64,000 bases of DNA from Cylicocyclus nassatus (lineage: Eukaryota; Nematoda; Chromadorea; Rhabditida; Strongylidae): assembly GCA_958299035.1 (NCBI GenBank), contig CATQJL010000223.1, positions 77,021,600 through 77,085,599 on the forward strand, read 5' to 3'. Positions within the stretch are counted from its first letter, which is position 1, and each line of letters opens with the position of its first letter. The notes under the pieces are model-generated. The model searched no databases and was not told where the DNA came from. It worked only from the letters and a program-made list of their open reading frames with translations. Position numbers and translations under genes: made by a program. Shown here piece by piece: positions 22,649 through 34,319 of this stretch.

Positions 22649-23969
22649 TGGGGAGGAAATTAAGAGCTGTTTTTCCTCAAATCTCGTCGAGATACTCTGC
22701 CAAACTAATACCCCTTCCTAATTTGTTTATCGAGACTTCCCTTCTAAGAAAACTTAATGTAATTCCAGCTTTTTATTGGAAAAAACCAATTTTCGCAAAT
22801 CAAATTCAGAGCGGTTTTGTTCTTTATGCAAACATACCTTGCTATAAATTCCCATAAAATTTTCGAAACCTATTTCAGGGACAGCCATATTCATCAAACG
22901 TAATGAAAATAATGTGACATTGATTATGAAACAACATCTCCGCAAACTCGGAAAGTAACGCAACATCACATAGTGAGTTCCTTCTGCTCTCATCAACCGT
23001 AAATGCAAATTGTCTGATACAGTTACATCGTTACGTCAATGACCAAGAATGATGAGCTTTCTGCTGGCATGATCAACGGTCTCGACATATAAATCGCTTG
23101 GCCCAGTCCTAGCGTTACATCTAGGAACAAGTGCGATGAGTTGACCTTTGTTGTGATCGACACTCTAAATTGTTGTTGTCGCCGCTCTAAATTCGAAAAT
23201 CATGCCAGTAGCCGTCAGCAACAAAATTACAGCAACTCTGGAATGAAAAAAGTTGTTATCACTCTATAATATTAAAAATGTCAAGAGTTTCCACTCCATG
23301 TTGGCAAGTTGCGACATAGAGCGTGCGACTGCGGTGGGTGTGAAGGTAAAGATCTGTCAACAAGCTAGCGTGTTTTCGAAGGAATAAGCATCGTTTCTTC
23401 ACGAAGAGCATTTTAGAAAGGGGCGTTGCTATTAAGGTCAAAAAGGCTGTAGTTTCGGGGGTGTCGACACCTTCGTGGGGTTGCTAACAGTCCTCCTCCC
23501 TCTTTCACAAGTCCGTACATGGCGGTAGTTGATTTTGAAGTTGTTTCGATCTTGTTAACTTTTTTACCACGCCAGTATGGTCTTCGCTGTGAATGCCGCA
23601 GTTCCTACATTTTCATACAAATGTGTCAATCTGCTCGCATTTTCACTTTCCTGCAAAGTTTCTATGGCTGCCCGTGACGTTCAGCGAAAGTCGGTGATAA
23701 AGGATATTCGTTGACGATTACCCCAACCAGTGCAATTACACCACCGTGGGCCTGCTGTTTTGGAGCCTTTTCAGCTTGACAGTAGGACAGGGCAGGACAG
23801 GGAAAGGACAGGGATGCTGCCAGCCACCAAGTCCACGCGCGCTGCAGCGTACTGTCAAGGTGGAAAGGCCCTTAATAGGGCATGCCAAGGTGGTGAAATT
23901 GCACGAGGCGGGGCAGTCGTCGACGAATATCCTAACTGCGACAATTCTCTCATCCCTTCGTGAAATCTT
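22649..23969. other. Unassigned interval
   Basis: No gene recognised. A local imperfect hairpin near 23775-23870 pairs TTTTCAGCTTGACAGTA with TACTGTCAAGGTGGAAA, and AGGACAGGG-type steps repeat near 23783-23812. Confidence 0.4.
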
Positions 23970-24750
23970 TGTTTAATCAACCCGTAGGGCATTTCTTATA
24001 GTTCTGCAAGCGGCACGTAAAACACTTTTTTTCAGCGGTCTGTTGGCTAGGAGAGACCCTTTATTCCGTAAGAGGCATATGGCAATACTTTTCTGACATA
24101 TCGCTTTGTAGGAGCTGGTAGGCGGTTTCATCAAAATGTTGGTCTGCAGGCTCCGCATAGGGCAGTTCTGTCTTGTAACTGTCGATGCTTAGGGCTTGTA
24201 AGACGGTCGACGGTACTTACACTTAAACCTCGGTCTGTGGGGCTTGTATAACAGCTATTCCTTAGAATATTGGCCTGTATGCTGCTCACGGGGCACTTCC
24301 TTACCGTAGTTATGCCTGTATGCGGCTGTAAGGTACCTCCCCATAGCATACCGTTTTTTGAGCGGCTTATATTTTTTCTCGATGGTTTCAAGATGTTGGT
24401 TTGAGGGTTAGTAGGACATTTTGAAATATAACTAGGTAAGCTTCCCGTAGGACTTCCTTTTAATTGTCATTGCTCTGTAGGCAGCCTACACGCCATCTCA
24501 AAATAAGGTTTAGGCGCATTCGTCGGGCAGTTTTATTTTGAAATGTTCGTTTGTAGCGGCTTGCAGAGTACTCAAAATACCTGCCTGATAAGAGGTCTAC
24601 AGGTTTCGTATGACTAACGGTCCGTAATGGGCTCAAACTGGGCCTTTTTTTCAAAATATTGTTCTGTAGGGGGAATCATGGGGTATTCTTATGTATATCG
24701 CTTTGTAGATGTTTCGTGGCGCAGTTCTTTCATGGAAAAAATGCCGTAAG
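23970..24750. repeat. Degenerate ~85-bp tandem repeat
   Basis: Blocks like 'aaatattggtctgtaggcggctcgtagggcagttctt' recur every ~80-90 bases with heavy divergence. A related, partly inverted block lies at 60661-61240. Minus-strand open frames here follow the repeat period and are not supported as genes. Confidence 0.6.
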
Positions 24751-26630
24751 CGCTACTTAGAACATGAGACAATGATTATTTTCGTTGCCAAAATTCTTCG
24801 ATGGGGTATTAATAGTGTTTTTTGTAGAATTTGAGACAAAAAAAGGACTGTTTCTTGTTTGAAGCATACAATTTTCATTAGATTTGTTAAGGAAATGGCT
24901 TGAAGCACATTTTTTGCGAGGTGAGGCGGCGAGGAGCAAGAGATGAGCAAGGGGAGGGAAGAGAGAGAGGATATTTTATCTTTGACGGATCTCTGTAGAG
25001 GGTCGATTCGGTAAGAGGTCGTACTTGAGAAAATAATATCTATTCCCGAGTATCTCGTAAGGTTGTGGCAGAACTCTCAAAAATGAATGATTTGAAAGTT
25101 CCTTGCGAGATCTTCTTTCTTGGAATTGGTTTTTCGCAAATAGTTTTCAGAATATGTAAAAAATATAGAGATTGTTGTAGTCACAATCAGACGTGTGATA
25201 ATGCATCTGCCCCGATTCACTTGCAAGCGACCCATAGGGTCGCTAATATTAGCTTGTCCGAAGAATAATGTCGCATCAAATTTTCAATGCAATATCACGG
25301 CAGGATGACCACGAGAAAAAGTAAATGGAGTGCCAACCGATAGACCAAAGTAAGCTCTCTAAAATGAAGCTTTAACGTTTGCGCCAAGTTTGATTTGCGC
25401 AAAGTTAGTAGCCAAATTTTCAAAAGGCCCTAAAGGCCTGAAAATTGAAAAATCCATATCCCCTTCCAGAAAAATCCTAGGAAGCATTAACTTGCTCACG
25501 CTTACGCACTCTACATCAGGCACTGTATGCACAGTCTTGTGATATTCCATAGCTAGAAATGGAGAAAACCACATTTGGAATATTTTTGTCGAAGCAAAGT
25601 TGAGCTTCTCGCAAATTGATAAGTAGTTTAAGTCTTTGGAAGTATAAACATAAGATTCCAGCTTTTTACAATGTTTAGTTTTTGGGAAAAATCAAATTTC
25701 TTACAAAAAAAAAACAAAAATCGCGAGAGATTCGCACGTTTTACCTATTTTTATTTCTAGTCTAGTCAGAAAATTTCACAAACTGTACAGGTGAATTTCT
25801 GATTTACAGAGTGCATGCCTGTGCAAATTGAAGATCCCTAAGTCATTTATGAATGTAGATACGACTTTTTAGGTACCTGAAGTTACCTGAAAGTACATGA
25901 TCTTACAGGGCATACTAAGAGCTACAAACCTAGCATCATGTTGCAAGCATCATGTTGCATTTGCATAGGATATAAAAAACGATTATATCTTTTTTTAGGA
26001 AAAACGATTATGAATGCTATTCCTACTATGTAGAGAAGAAGGTTTATCAGTGGCGACAATGTAAAAGCGCATGTGTTCGAACGGTTTGAAGGTAAAATGG
26101 AATGTGGTACAAGGTGGCAGCCACAGCTTTTTAAGGGGTTGTGCACACCCCAACTTGCCTCTAAAGAGAATATCAGCGCATAGCGTAGAAAAAATTCGAT
26201 AGCCCAAAGCTCATGTTTTCACGAAAGTGTTGTTTGAGCATATTCTCCTCTCTAATTTGTAACAGTTGCTGAAACACAACCACTGAAAGCGAAAAGTGGA
26301 AGTGGCAAAAAATCATAACTTTTCACAGAAAATCTAGATCAGGAACTTGTCACTATTAGAAAGAGCAACTCACGTGCGCTATAAGAGACATGTTTTCAAA
26401 ATTTTTTTGCAGCATTTTTTGCATCTTGACGATTTATTTTCGAAAATCGGGAGTCAGGGTGGTTCTCCTATCCGAATTTCTATCTCTGTCTTTTGTACCC
26501 AAAGAACCGCGAAGGTGCTGTTGAAAGTAGATGGATTATTTTTCTGATAAAATTTTTTGTAAGCAAATACGTTTGGACGGGGAGCAATTTACGAATTTTT
26601 TCAAAATCAAAGTCATTACTTTTCGTTCAA
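24751..26630. other. Unassigned interval with diverged repeat relics
   Basis: 'gtgcatgcctgtgcaaatt.aagatccctaagtc' near 25810-25880 matches the inner right arm of the palindrome at 61233-62579. Around 25995-26330, 'ctttttaaggggttgtg.acacccca' and 'gcgaaaagtgg' match the interior of the hAT-type element at 39001-39846. No gene recognised. Confidence 0.45.
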
Positions 26631-26637
26631 CCTAATA

Positions 26638-27251
26638 AAAGGTCGTCTCGAAAGTTCTGTCGTTTCATTTTTCAAAGTTTTTAACTTTTGCGCTATCTCA
26701 ACGGATTTGCATCTCTATAATTTCATTTGAAAATCAAGTCTTTCGCTTTCGCATACTTTCTTGCAGAGCTTCTTCTACACATTAACTGCAGAGATAAAAA
26801 TGAAAAGAGAAGACCATATAATCTTTGATCACTTCGAGTTGGAAGTTTGTGCTGTTTGGATGTGTCTTCATAAAATTATGACTTTTGAAAAGGTGGAAAA
26901 TCAATCAACTTTGGCGTTTTCTGTAGTAAACTCAAAATTCGTAACTTTTCGCAGAGACTCCAAGCAGAACAAACTCTTCACATTTGCGAAAAATACGTCA
27001 AAAACATATGGTTTCAGAGTTTTCTGCAACGTTCCTAGATCCTTGGCGACTTAATTTAAAATAATTATAGTTTGTAAGCTCCTATTTTTCCAATTTTACC
27101 TCTGCAGTCAGTGTGTAGTAGAAGCTCGGCAAGACAGTATTCGAAAGCGAAATACTTATCCCTGCTATCCAAATTACAAAAAAGCCAATTTGTTGAGATA
27201 GTGCAAAGCTACAAATTCAAAAAAAAAAACAGAACTTTCGGGACGACCTAA
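26638..27251. mobile_element. Mariner-type MITE A (614 bp)
   Basis: Left end AAAGGTCGTCTCGAAAGTTC, right end reading as TTAGGTCGTCCCGAAAGTTC from the other side. TA lies at 26636-26637 and 27252-27253. 'tctacacattaactgcagag' near 26775 is inverted near 27105-27120. TTAGG..GTCC-type ends and TA target fit mariner elements. No transposase seen. Confidence 0.8.
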
Positions 27252-27253
27252 TA

Positions 27254-27989
27254 CAGGGTGTCCCAAAAACATGTATCGAACGTTTGATCTTTGATAACTT
27301 CCCTATATGGAAAGCTTTCGCGGATCTTTGAGCGCCATACGATAGAGCTGGGTTCAACTTAGATTTACAGTATAGAGCGAATTACCGATATCTCTTTGTT
27401 ACTGTAGGATTGCGGTAGAAATTTCCATCTAATTTCAAGCTTCTGACAGGCAAGAACTGCTTCTATAAAATTCCAAAAAAAACCGAAGGACGTTAAACTG
27501 AGGTTTTCTGGGATGCCGAAAATTACTGTTTTTTCCGCTACCGTACACCTTATTCTCCTACGGTATGCGCACTGTAACGCTAAATTTTTGGCTTCTAACG
27601 ACGTATTTGTAACTGCAACGTTGATTTAGTTGATTTTGTTTGAAAAAAGCCAAAAATTTTGCGTTACAGTGCCGCCTACTGTAGGAAAATAGAGATCACG
27701 GTAGTGGAAAACTTTGTAATTAAATTGAGCATCCCCGAAATCCTCAGTTTAATGTCCTTCGATTTTTTGAAATTTTTTAGAAGCAGTTTTCTCCTGTCAA
27801 AAGCTCAAAATCAGTCGAAAATTCCTACCGTAATCCTACAGTAACAAAAAGTAATCGGCGATTCGCTTTATATTGTGAATCTAAGTTGATGCCAGCTCTA
27901 TCGTATGGCACTCAAAGATCCGCGAAAGCTTTCCATACAGGCAAGTTATTGAAGATCAAACGTTCGATACATTTTTTTGGGACACCCTG
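27254..27989. mobile_element. Tc1/mariner-type MITE B (736 bp), near-full palindrome
   Basis: Starts CAGGGTGTCCCAAAAACATG and ends ..TTGGGACACCCTG, with TA at both edges. Inverted arms run ~165 bp or more and include 'ttactgtaggattgcggtag' and its mirror. The inner part also mirrors ('gccaaaaattt'). Its left TA is also the right TA of MITE A. Confidence 0.85.
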
Positions 27990-27993
27990 TATA

Positions 27994-28500
27994 TTAGGTT
28001 GTCAAGAAAATAATGTCATTTCTTTCGGGTTTTTTCAGGTGAAATTGATATTACTCGAGAACTAGAGCACATCCAAGGTTAAAATTTTACGATTAAAGTT
28101 ACGAAACTTTGTAGTATGTAAAGACATATGTAGGAAAGGCCCAGCACTGCTGGGGGCAGAGTCTGTCATTTCCCATTTTTCAATTTTTCATGGTTTTTAA
28201 AGAAACCATGAAAAACCATGGAAAAAATATAGCAAGTAAAACTATGGATAAGTGCATGGGTCTTTTACATGCAGGAGCAAGTGAGAGGCTCGCAAGATTA
28301 GGGCGAAATTCAGTATTTGGCATCACGAGTTGCTCGTATGTTTTGGCTCTGAACTTTGCGTAAACAACAAGTTCTGCCAATGTTCGGATGTTATCCTGTA
28401 GAGCTTTCTTTTCTCTATCGAGTGGTGCCCCTCACATATTTTTTTGGATTTGTCTTATGGCTTTGCTATGAAAAATGACATTATTTTCTTGACAACATAA
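27994..28500. mobile_element. Mariner-type MITE C (507 bp)
   Basis: Left end TTAGGTTGTCAAGAAAATAA, right end its mirror with one mismatch over 25 bases. TA at 27992-27993 and 28501-28502. Separated from MITE B by only TATA. No transposase motif in its minus-strand open frame. Confidence 0.85.
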
Positions 28501-28502
28501 TA

Positions 28503-29814
28503 TTATTATAGTTTGATTCATAATTAATGCACATTTTTCTTACCTTCTCCTCCAAGCGCTGTTATTTGAGGTGTTACAATTTCCTTAGAGACTTTTCAGG
28601 CTAACAAAGAGCGTGTCTTCTAGTTTCTTATGTATGCCTCCGCTTTCGTACATCTTCGTTCACTCCAAAGTTTTGCGTCTTCAAATAAAAGAGACTAAAT
28701 CCCAAAACTTTTGCCTTTCACTCTTCTTGTCCTAAATCCGTGAAGAGTAGGCGAACTAATTTTAACAAAATATGCGTTGGATTAGGAAGTTTTTAGGAAT
28801 TTTTGCGCTACAAAATTCTCCAAGAATTCTGAGCCGAAAATTCAGTCGCGAACTTGAATAATCTTCGGGGCCTTTGTGCCGCATAAAATTCTAAAGAAAT
28901 AGGCGGTTGCAAGACTTTAGCACTACCCAGCAGGGTAGACCAGTTCATTCGATGATAGTGATGCTAGGGTTTTCTCTGTTTTCAGCGGAAAAAATGAATT
29001 AATTTTAAAAAAAAAGGCCGATTTTTTAACCCGCCGAAATACCAAAAAATGAGCACTCTCGACTTTTTTGCAATATTTTCTCTCAAAAAAATTCCGTAAA
29101 ATCCAAGCTTGGCATCACTGCTCAACAGACTCTAGGCTACACAATGCGTGTGCCTTATCCAACTTCATTTCAGAGTAAGTTATGCTCTCTCAAAGTAAAG
29201 GTTTGTAAAATGTTTATGGCAATTTTCAGGCTAGAAAATCTTTCTAGTGATGGCTACGGTCACGGTCACGCAAATATCTTTTGTATAGCCAGAGATTCGC
29301 TGGTTACAGTAGCCGTTAGTCAGAAACGTCTAATCAGAAAAGAATTATCAAACGTGCACTAATTATGATTTAACTTAATATTAGGTTAAGTGCAAAAGCT
29401 CTTGCGTAATTCAAATGGAATTTAATAACTTTTCTTATCCTAGACCTAAAATCACGATTTTATACCAAAAAATAGGATATGTTTGTGCTTTACAACATTC
29501 AACGATGCGTAACTTTTCGCTGTTTAGCTTTGGAGAATCAACCTTCTAGGGGTCTTTAAAACTCGTGTTTTGAGTGTGCGTAAAAAAAATACCAGAGAAC
29601 CTCTAGTTAGCCCCAAAAACCTAATTTATTGCATAGCAGACTATAGCAGGCTATGATCTTGTTTGGAAATGCAAGAGAAAACTCTGTGGGTAATTCCGTT
29701 CTGCAAAAAAATACCCTCTTGCCGCATTTTCTCGTTCAGGGCTCTAAAGTGATATAGGATCACATGGAAAGGCTACTTCAACTAAAAACTTCCCTTGTAA
29801 AAACATACACGTGC
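28503..29814. other. Unassigned interval
   Basis: AT-rich, with no gene or repeat boundary that I can support. The short plus-strand open frame at 29144-29362 has no recognisable motif. Confidence 0.4.
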
Positions 29815-29936
29815 TAATTTATTTATTTATTTATTTATTTAAATGCACTTAGAAATGCGCCAAAAAAGAGCAGAAAACACAGCAGATAACCAATCGACCA
29901 CACACCCAGTACAGTAGCAGGGGAAAAGCCAGACAC

Positions 29937-29961
29937 GTATGTATGTATGTATGTATGTATG
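29937..29961. repeat. (GTAT)n microsatellite
   Basis: About six perfect GTAT units. Confidence 0.9.
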
Positions 29962-30249
29962 AAGCAATTTCCCTCAGACATGGAGCATGTGGTCCATGAA
30001 CGTCAAGTTCTCCAAGAAAACTCTCAAGTCAATTTCAGGACGACGAACCTAGCGGTGTGTGGTCGGCCAGAAGATTGGGGTTAGTGACAGGAAAAAAACT
30101 AAAACGTAAATAATGATATATATCAAATGTTAGTAACACCACACTTTACAAACAAACAAAAAACTATGTGGAATTATGTGTCGTGTTGGAGGACGACAGA
30201 AAAAAGGGACGCGACATTCCTGAAAAAAAACCGGGAAGCGAAAATAGTT

Positions 30250-30690
30250 TCAGTAGTTATGAAAACCCTTAACTTGTAATAGGTCAACTTGCGCTATTCT
30301 ACGTTTAAAAGCAGCTGATTCAACAGATGATAACGTCGAAAGTGGTAGCCTGCTAAGCCATCTAGGTGTTCTGTAAAAAAGAGTATTAAATGTTCGTAGA
30401 AAGCGTTTGCATAAATACGTGGGTAATGAATGTTAAACCCACCCGTCCTATTACTAGGTCTGAAAATCCAGTACTTACTTGCGCTAAGCCTAATTCTTGA
30501 AATTTCTCCGCAAGCATGCCACTCAAAATTGGCTGTGAGAAAAGCACTGACTCTGCGAATTGCAGTGAAGGCTGTCTTTGTGCTTTAACAATTGTCATCT
30601 CGAATGCAAGTCCCAGCAAATGAACGTTTGAACTCGAAGAGCAGATTATTAGAGGACAAAAGTACACTTGGAATGAACACATTTTTCTCT
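30250..30690 (-). pseudogene. LINE reverse transcriptase C-terminus, frameshifted
   Basis: Read on the minus strand, one frame gives 'SRIRLSASKYWIFRPSNRTGG', matching 'SKYWVFRPS' of the LINE at 20409-21287. After a frame change comes 'LPLSTLSSVESAAFKRRI', the counterpart of 'KLPREYLACSDSKSFKREL', ending at a TGA at 30250-30252. At least two frameshifts. Confidence 0.75.
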
Positions 30691-30742
30691 GCAAAATACT
30701 TGCTTTACTAAGTGAGACACGAGATCTTTGCGTTGAGTCTTG

Positions 30743-32339
30743 TATAGTCGTCCTCACCCCACTAGTCGGTCAGTGGTCGAATTTAAATTCGAACTAGAGC
30801 AGGCCGGCCGCGGCAGAGCGCGGCAGACCGCCCCTCAGCCAACCGCTTGCACACGAACTTTTCTCTTACTTTCTTCGTGTTTCTCTGCTATCTCTCGTAT
30901 TGCGGCAATGTTCTTGATCAGATATTTGGCGCTATTCGGCTATCCGGGCCCCAAAAATTTTTTGGCATGGATTTCGCTCAAACTTGGCCCAGATGGGTTA
31001 TCTGACATGCTGATCACGAATATCACCTTTTCTCCGCAAGAAAATGCCCCCTGCAGGGTTACGGTAGGTATACGGTAGGGAGTCAAAATCACGGATTTGC
31101 CCGAAACTTCGTCTAGAGGGGTTATTTGGCACGCTGAACACGAATATGATGTTTATCTCGTGCGACAGCGCCATCCGGTGGAGTTACGGTAGGACTACGG
31201 TAGAGGGTCAAAATCACGGACTTGCCCGAAACTTGGCGTAGAGCGGTTATTTGGCCCGATGCCAAATATCACATTGGTTTTGAACCATAGCGTCATTTTC
31301 TCGGGTTACGGTAGCTACACGGTAACGGGTGTAAAGCATAGTTCTGCCTGAAACGGGTGTACGACGATTCGGACGATTGTGAAGCTTTGCATACACGACC
31401 ACCGCCGCGCGCTACACACCCTGCTGCGGCTTTTGCCTAAGCAAAGCACAGGGGGAGATACATTTGCCGATTTGTGATTTTGACCCCTACCACCTACTGT
31501 AACCATGCAGGGAGGCGTTTCCGTGCGGAGAAAGTGTGACATTCGTGATCAGCATGTCAGATAACCCCTCTGTGCGAAGTTATAGCGGATTTGAGATTTT
31601 GACCCCCTACCGTATACCCACCGTAACCCGAGAAGATGACGCTACGGTACAAAATCAATATGATATTCGGCATCAGCGGGCCGAATAATCCCCCTGGGCC
31701 AAGTTTCAGCTGAATCTACGATTTTGACCCCCTACCGTTTACTTACCGTAACTTCACAGGAAGGCGGTTTCCTGCGGATAAAATGCGATATTCGTGATCA
31801 GCATGTCAGATAACCCCCCCTGGACCAAGTTTGAGCGAAATCCATGACCAAAAAATTTTGGGGCCCGGATAGCCGAATAGCGCCAGATATTTAAATTTCG
31901 TACCGCTAACTTTTTGAAACAAACACTTTTTCGAAAGAATTTAAGCCCTATCGCAAAAAAATATAGCTTAAAGTACACATTCTGACGAAAAACTTGACAC
32001 AGTTCATCAAATCACATTTGTGTATACGTCACTTACCGAAAAACAGATATTTCATCCAAAAATTCCACTCGCGTCCTTCTTTCCGGTTTACCTGGAAAAA
32101 AATGTAAAACAAACGAGCACAACTGCACAAAAGAATAGTTAGCGGCACGAAATCTAAAAATCTAATTAAGAACATTACCGCAATACGAGAGATAGCAAAG
32201 AAACACGAAGAAAGTAAGAGAAAAGTTCATGTGCAAGCGGTTGGCTGACGGGCGGTCTGCGGCGCTCTGCCGCGGCTGACCTGCTCCAATTCGAATTCGA
32301 ATTCGACCACCGACCGACTCTTGGGGTGAGGAGACTATA
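30743..32339. mobile_element. 1.6-kb foldback with inner TACGGTAG arrays
   Basis: Left end TATAGTCGTCCTCACCCCA mirrors the right end TTGGGGTGAGGAGACTATA. Arms then share a GC-rich block (GCAGACCGCCC..CAGCCAACCGCTTGC), 'cgaacttttctcttactttcttcgtgtttctctgc' in parts, and 'ttggcgctattcggctatccgggcccc'. The middle holds ~120-bp units with GGTTACGGTAGGTATACGG and 'gtcaaaatcacgga', three forward (near 31055, 31183, 31307) and about three inverted (to ~31755). No transposase seen. Confidence 0.85.
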
Positions 32340-32787
32340 CCCTTACGGTTGCGCAACGCAATAGCATTATCGACAATCCAATTCTCAACTGCAGTTCGTG
32401 TGCCGGAAAGCCAGTCAGTTCGAGGGACTTGAGGAAGTTCACCGAAAACGTAGTCCTAATCTTGGTAATCACACATCCAATGAACTGAAGGTGATGACAG
32501 CGCCAGAGATTGTCTTGCAGTTTCATGAAATTCGCACTTATCGCTTAGTGGGAAAAAGGCTCACGATCCCTCAAATTGCGAGGTCCTCAAATTGCTTCGT
32601 CTATGAGACTGAAAGTGGGTCAGCTCATTTTTATTACATTTGAATTTGCTTCGACCATCAACAGAAGGCTGCAGCTCAAACTTTACATAAGCGACCTTTG
32701 CTCCTGATCAAATAATAGAAAGTTACCGCTCCTTTCTCGCAACCCTTGGGCGTGTCGCCGTTGTTCAAAAGGCGAACGATTTATTAA
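32340..32787. other. Unassigned interval
   Basis: Contains open frames on both strands of up to 81 codons with no recognised motif. Confidence 0.35.
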
Positions 32788-33021
32788 CTACCCTAATTTC
32801 ACGCGTACAAGGCGCACCTTTTTCGATTCTTCGACTAAGCCCCTCAGCCGCTTTAGATTATTTCGGAAAGCGATCCTTATGCCGTACGATTCTCTTAAGC
32901 AATATATAGCAAGGCATATGGTCCTTTGGTTGCGAGTTCTTTGGCGACTTTGGCGTATTTGGGCTGGTCGATTTTGGAAAAAAAAAATCCCCCACGCCTT
33001 GTACGCGTGAAATAAGGGTAG
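32788..33021. mobile_element. MITE, 234 bp, CTACCCTAATTTCACGCGTA ends
   Basis: The left terminal ~27 bases mirror the right end (CGCCTTGTACGCGTGAAATAAGGGTAG in two parts) with about two differences. The interior is unrelated. No clear target duplication. Confidence 0.75.
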
Positions 33022-33245
33022 CCACCCTTTAGATCGTTAGCAAGTAGGTCGGGAAGATACATACGTCTGTGTGCAGACGTAAATAGGACGAAACACCTTT
33101 TATCTGATTCTCACGAGTTGTAAGAAGAAGCAAGACATTACGCTCTGAAAGAAAAATGAATCATTCACCAAAGCTCAGGCGCATTTTATGCAATATTGGC
33201 ATGCCATGAATGGCGTTAAGCTTCTCTTTTGAGGGTGAAACTATA

Positions 33246-34105
33246 CAGGGTGTTTGAAAAGTTCGTGTCCTTAAGCAGTTCAACTGCGAACGCTGACTCA
33301 GTTTTTGCTATTTGTGTTCGCCAAACCTAGAAACCACTGAATCAACAAAGAAAAATATTTTTTGCCTCAAGATACCCCAAAAAATTTGGAAGTAAACAAT
33401 TTTTTCAGCTTCTTTGGAGAGTGCGTTATCTGATTTGTCTTTTTTTTCAACGCCGGAAAGGAAAACAGCTTTTGATTTTTTGCTACAAATAGTCCTAGAT
33501 TTACACTTTCTTTATATAACAAAAGTTTTTCAGTAGCTTGCTAACGAAGATTTTTCTATGCGCTGAATCACAGCAGGCAGTTGCGGCACCCGTTTGCGTT
33601 GAAATTTTTTCAGTTTGAAAAAATTTTGGAAGTCTTGTTTCAATATATACTTGTAGCGCAACTCTCTGACCTTCGTTATATACGTTTACAAAAATTTTGC
33701 ATGCTTGCAAAGGTTATGAAGATAAAGTATAAAAATTTCGGTGCTGGACTTTTTGACGAAAAAATCCTGAAAGTGGATCTCTTGCCTTTCAAAGGCACGA
33801 TATTTCAAAACGAACTTACTTCTGCGAAAGTAAAAGCACATTTAAGAAACCTTAAAGAAAGGGCTTTCAGCAGGTATACCAAGTTTTTTGTGAATTACGC
33901 TTCCTTTTTTGTAACAAGCGTTTTAAAGAAAGAGGTTTGGAAAGCTATACTGATGTGTTTCAATCTAATAAAATTTCAAAGAAACCGCGAAGAAACTTGA
34001 TTTCACTGAAATTATGGTATTTAGGTCTGATGAGCACAATGAAACAAAAAGCGCGTCAAATTCGAATGGGAAGTACTTTAGGACACGAACTTTTCAAACA
34101 CCCTG
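33246..34105. mobile_element. Tc1/mariner-type MITE (860 bp)
   Basis: CAGGGTGTTTGAAAAGTTCG opens a perfect 26-bp terminal inverted repeat (33246-33271 and 34080-34105). TA at 33244-33245 and 34106-34107. A plus-strand open frame of 139 codons at 33581-34000 lies inside; it is lysine/phenylalanine-rich and shows no transposase motif. Confidence 0.88.
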
Positions 34106-34319
34106 TACTTACATAAAGTCTTTAGAAGCAGCTTTCACTGAATTTCATGGAAACATCTCCGAACGGAATTACTTACTTCGAGTATGTCTCCCCAATTAAC
34201 GTTTGACTCATTTCTTCAGCGATAATGAGCTCGACTAGCTTTTCTCCTTGGCGAAGAAGCAGGATTTCTCGCAGGGTAGGTAGAAGCACCTAAGAACCAT
34301 TTTCGCATTTTCGAAATTT

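Larger units (their letters stand above)
29815..30740 (-). mobile_element. CR1-like LINE relic, copy 3
   Basis: The 3' end carries an (AAAT)n tail at 29815-29841, as in copies 1 and 2, preceded on the minus strand by decayed C-terminal coding sequence. The 5' end abuts the foldback that begins at 30743. A (GTAT)n microsatellite sits at 29937-29961 in its 3' region. Confidence 0.75.

Noticed and set aside
33581..34000. 139-codon frame inside a TA-flanked MITE
   Set aside because: No transposase catalytic or helix-turn-helix motif seen; composition is low-complexity F/K-rich. Left unannotated as a gene.
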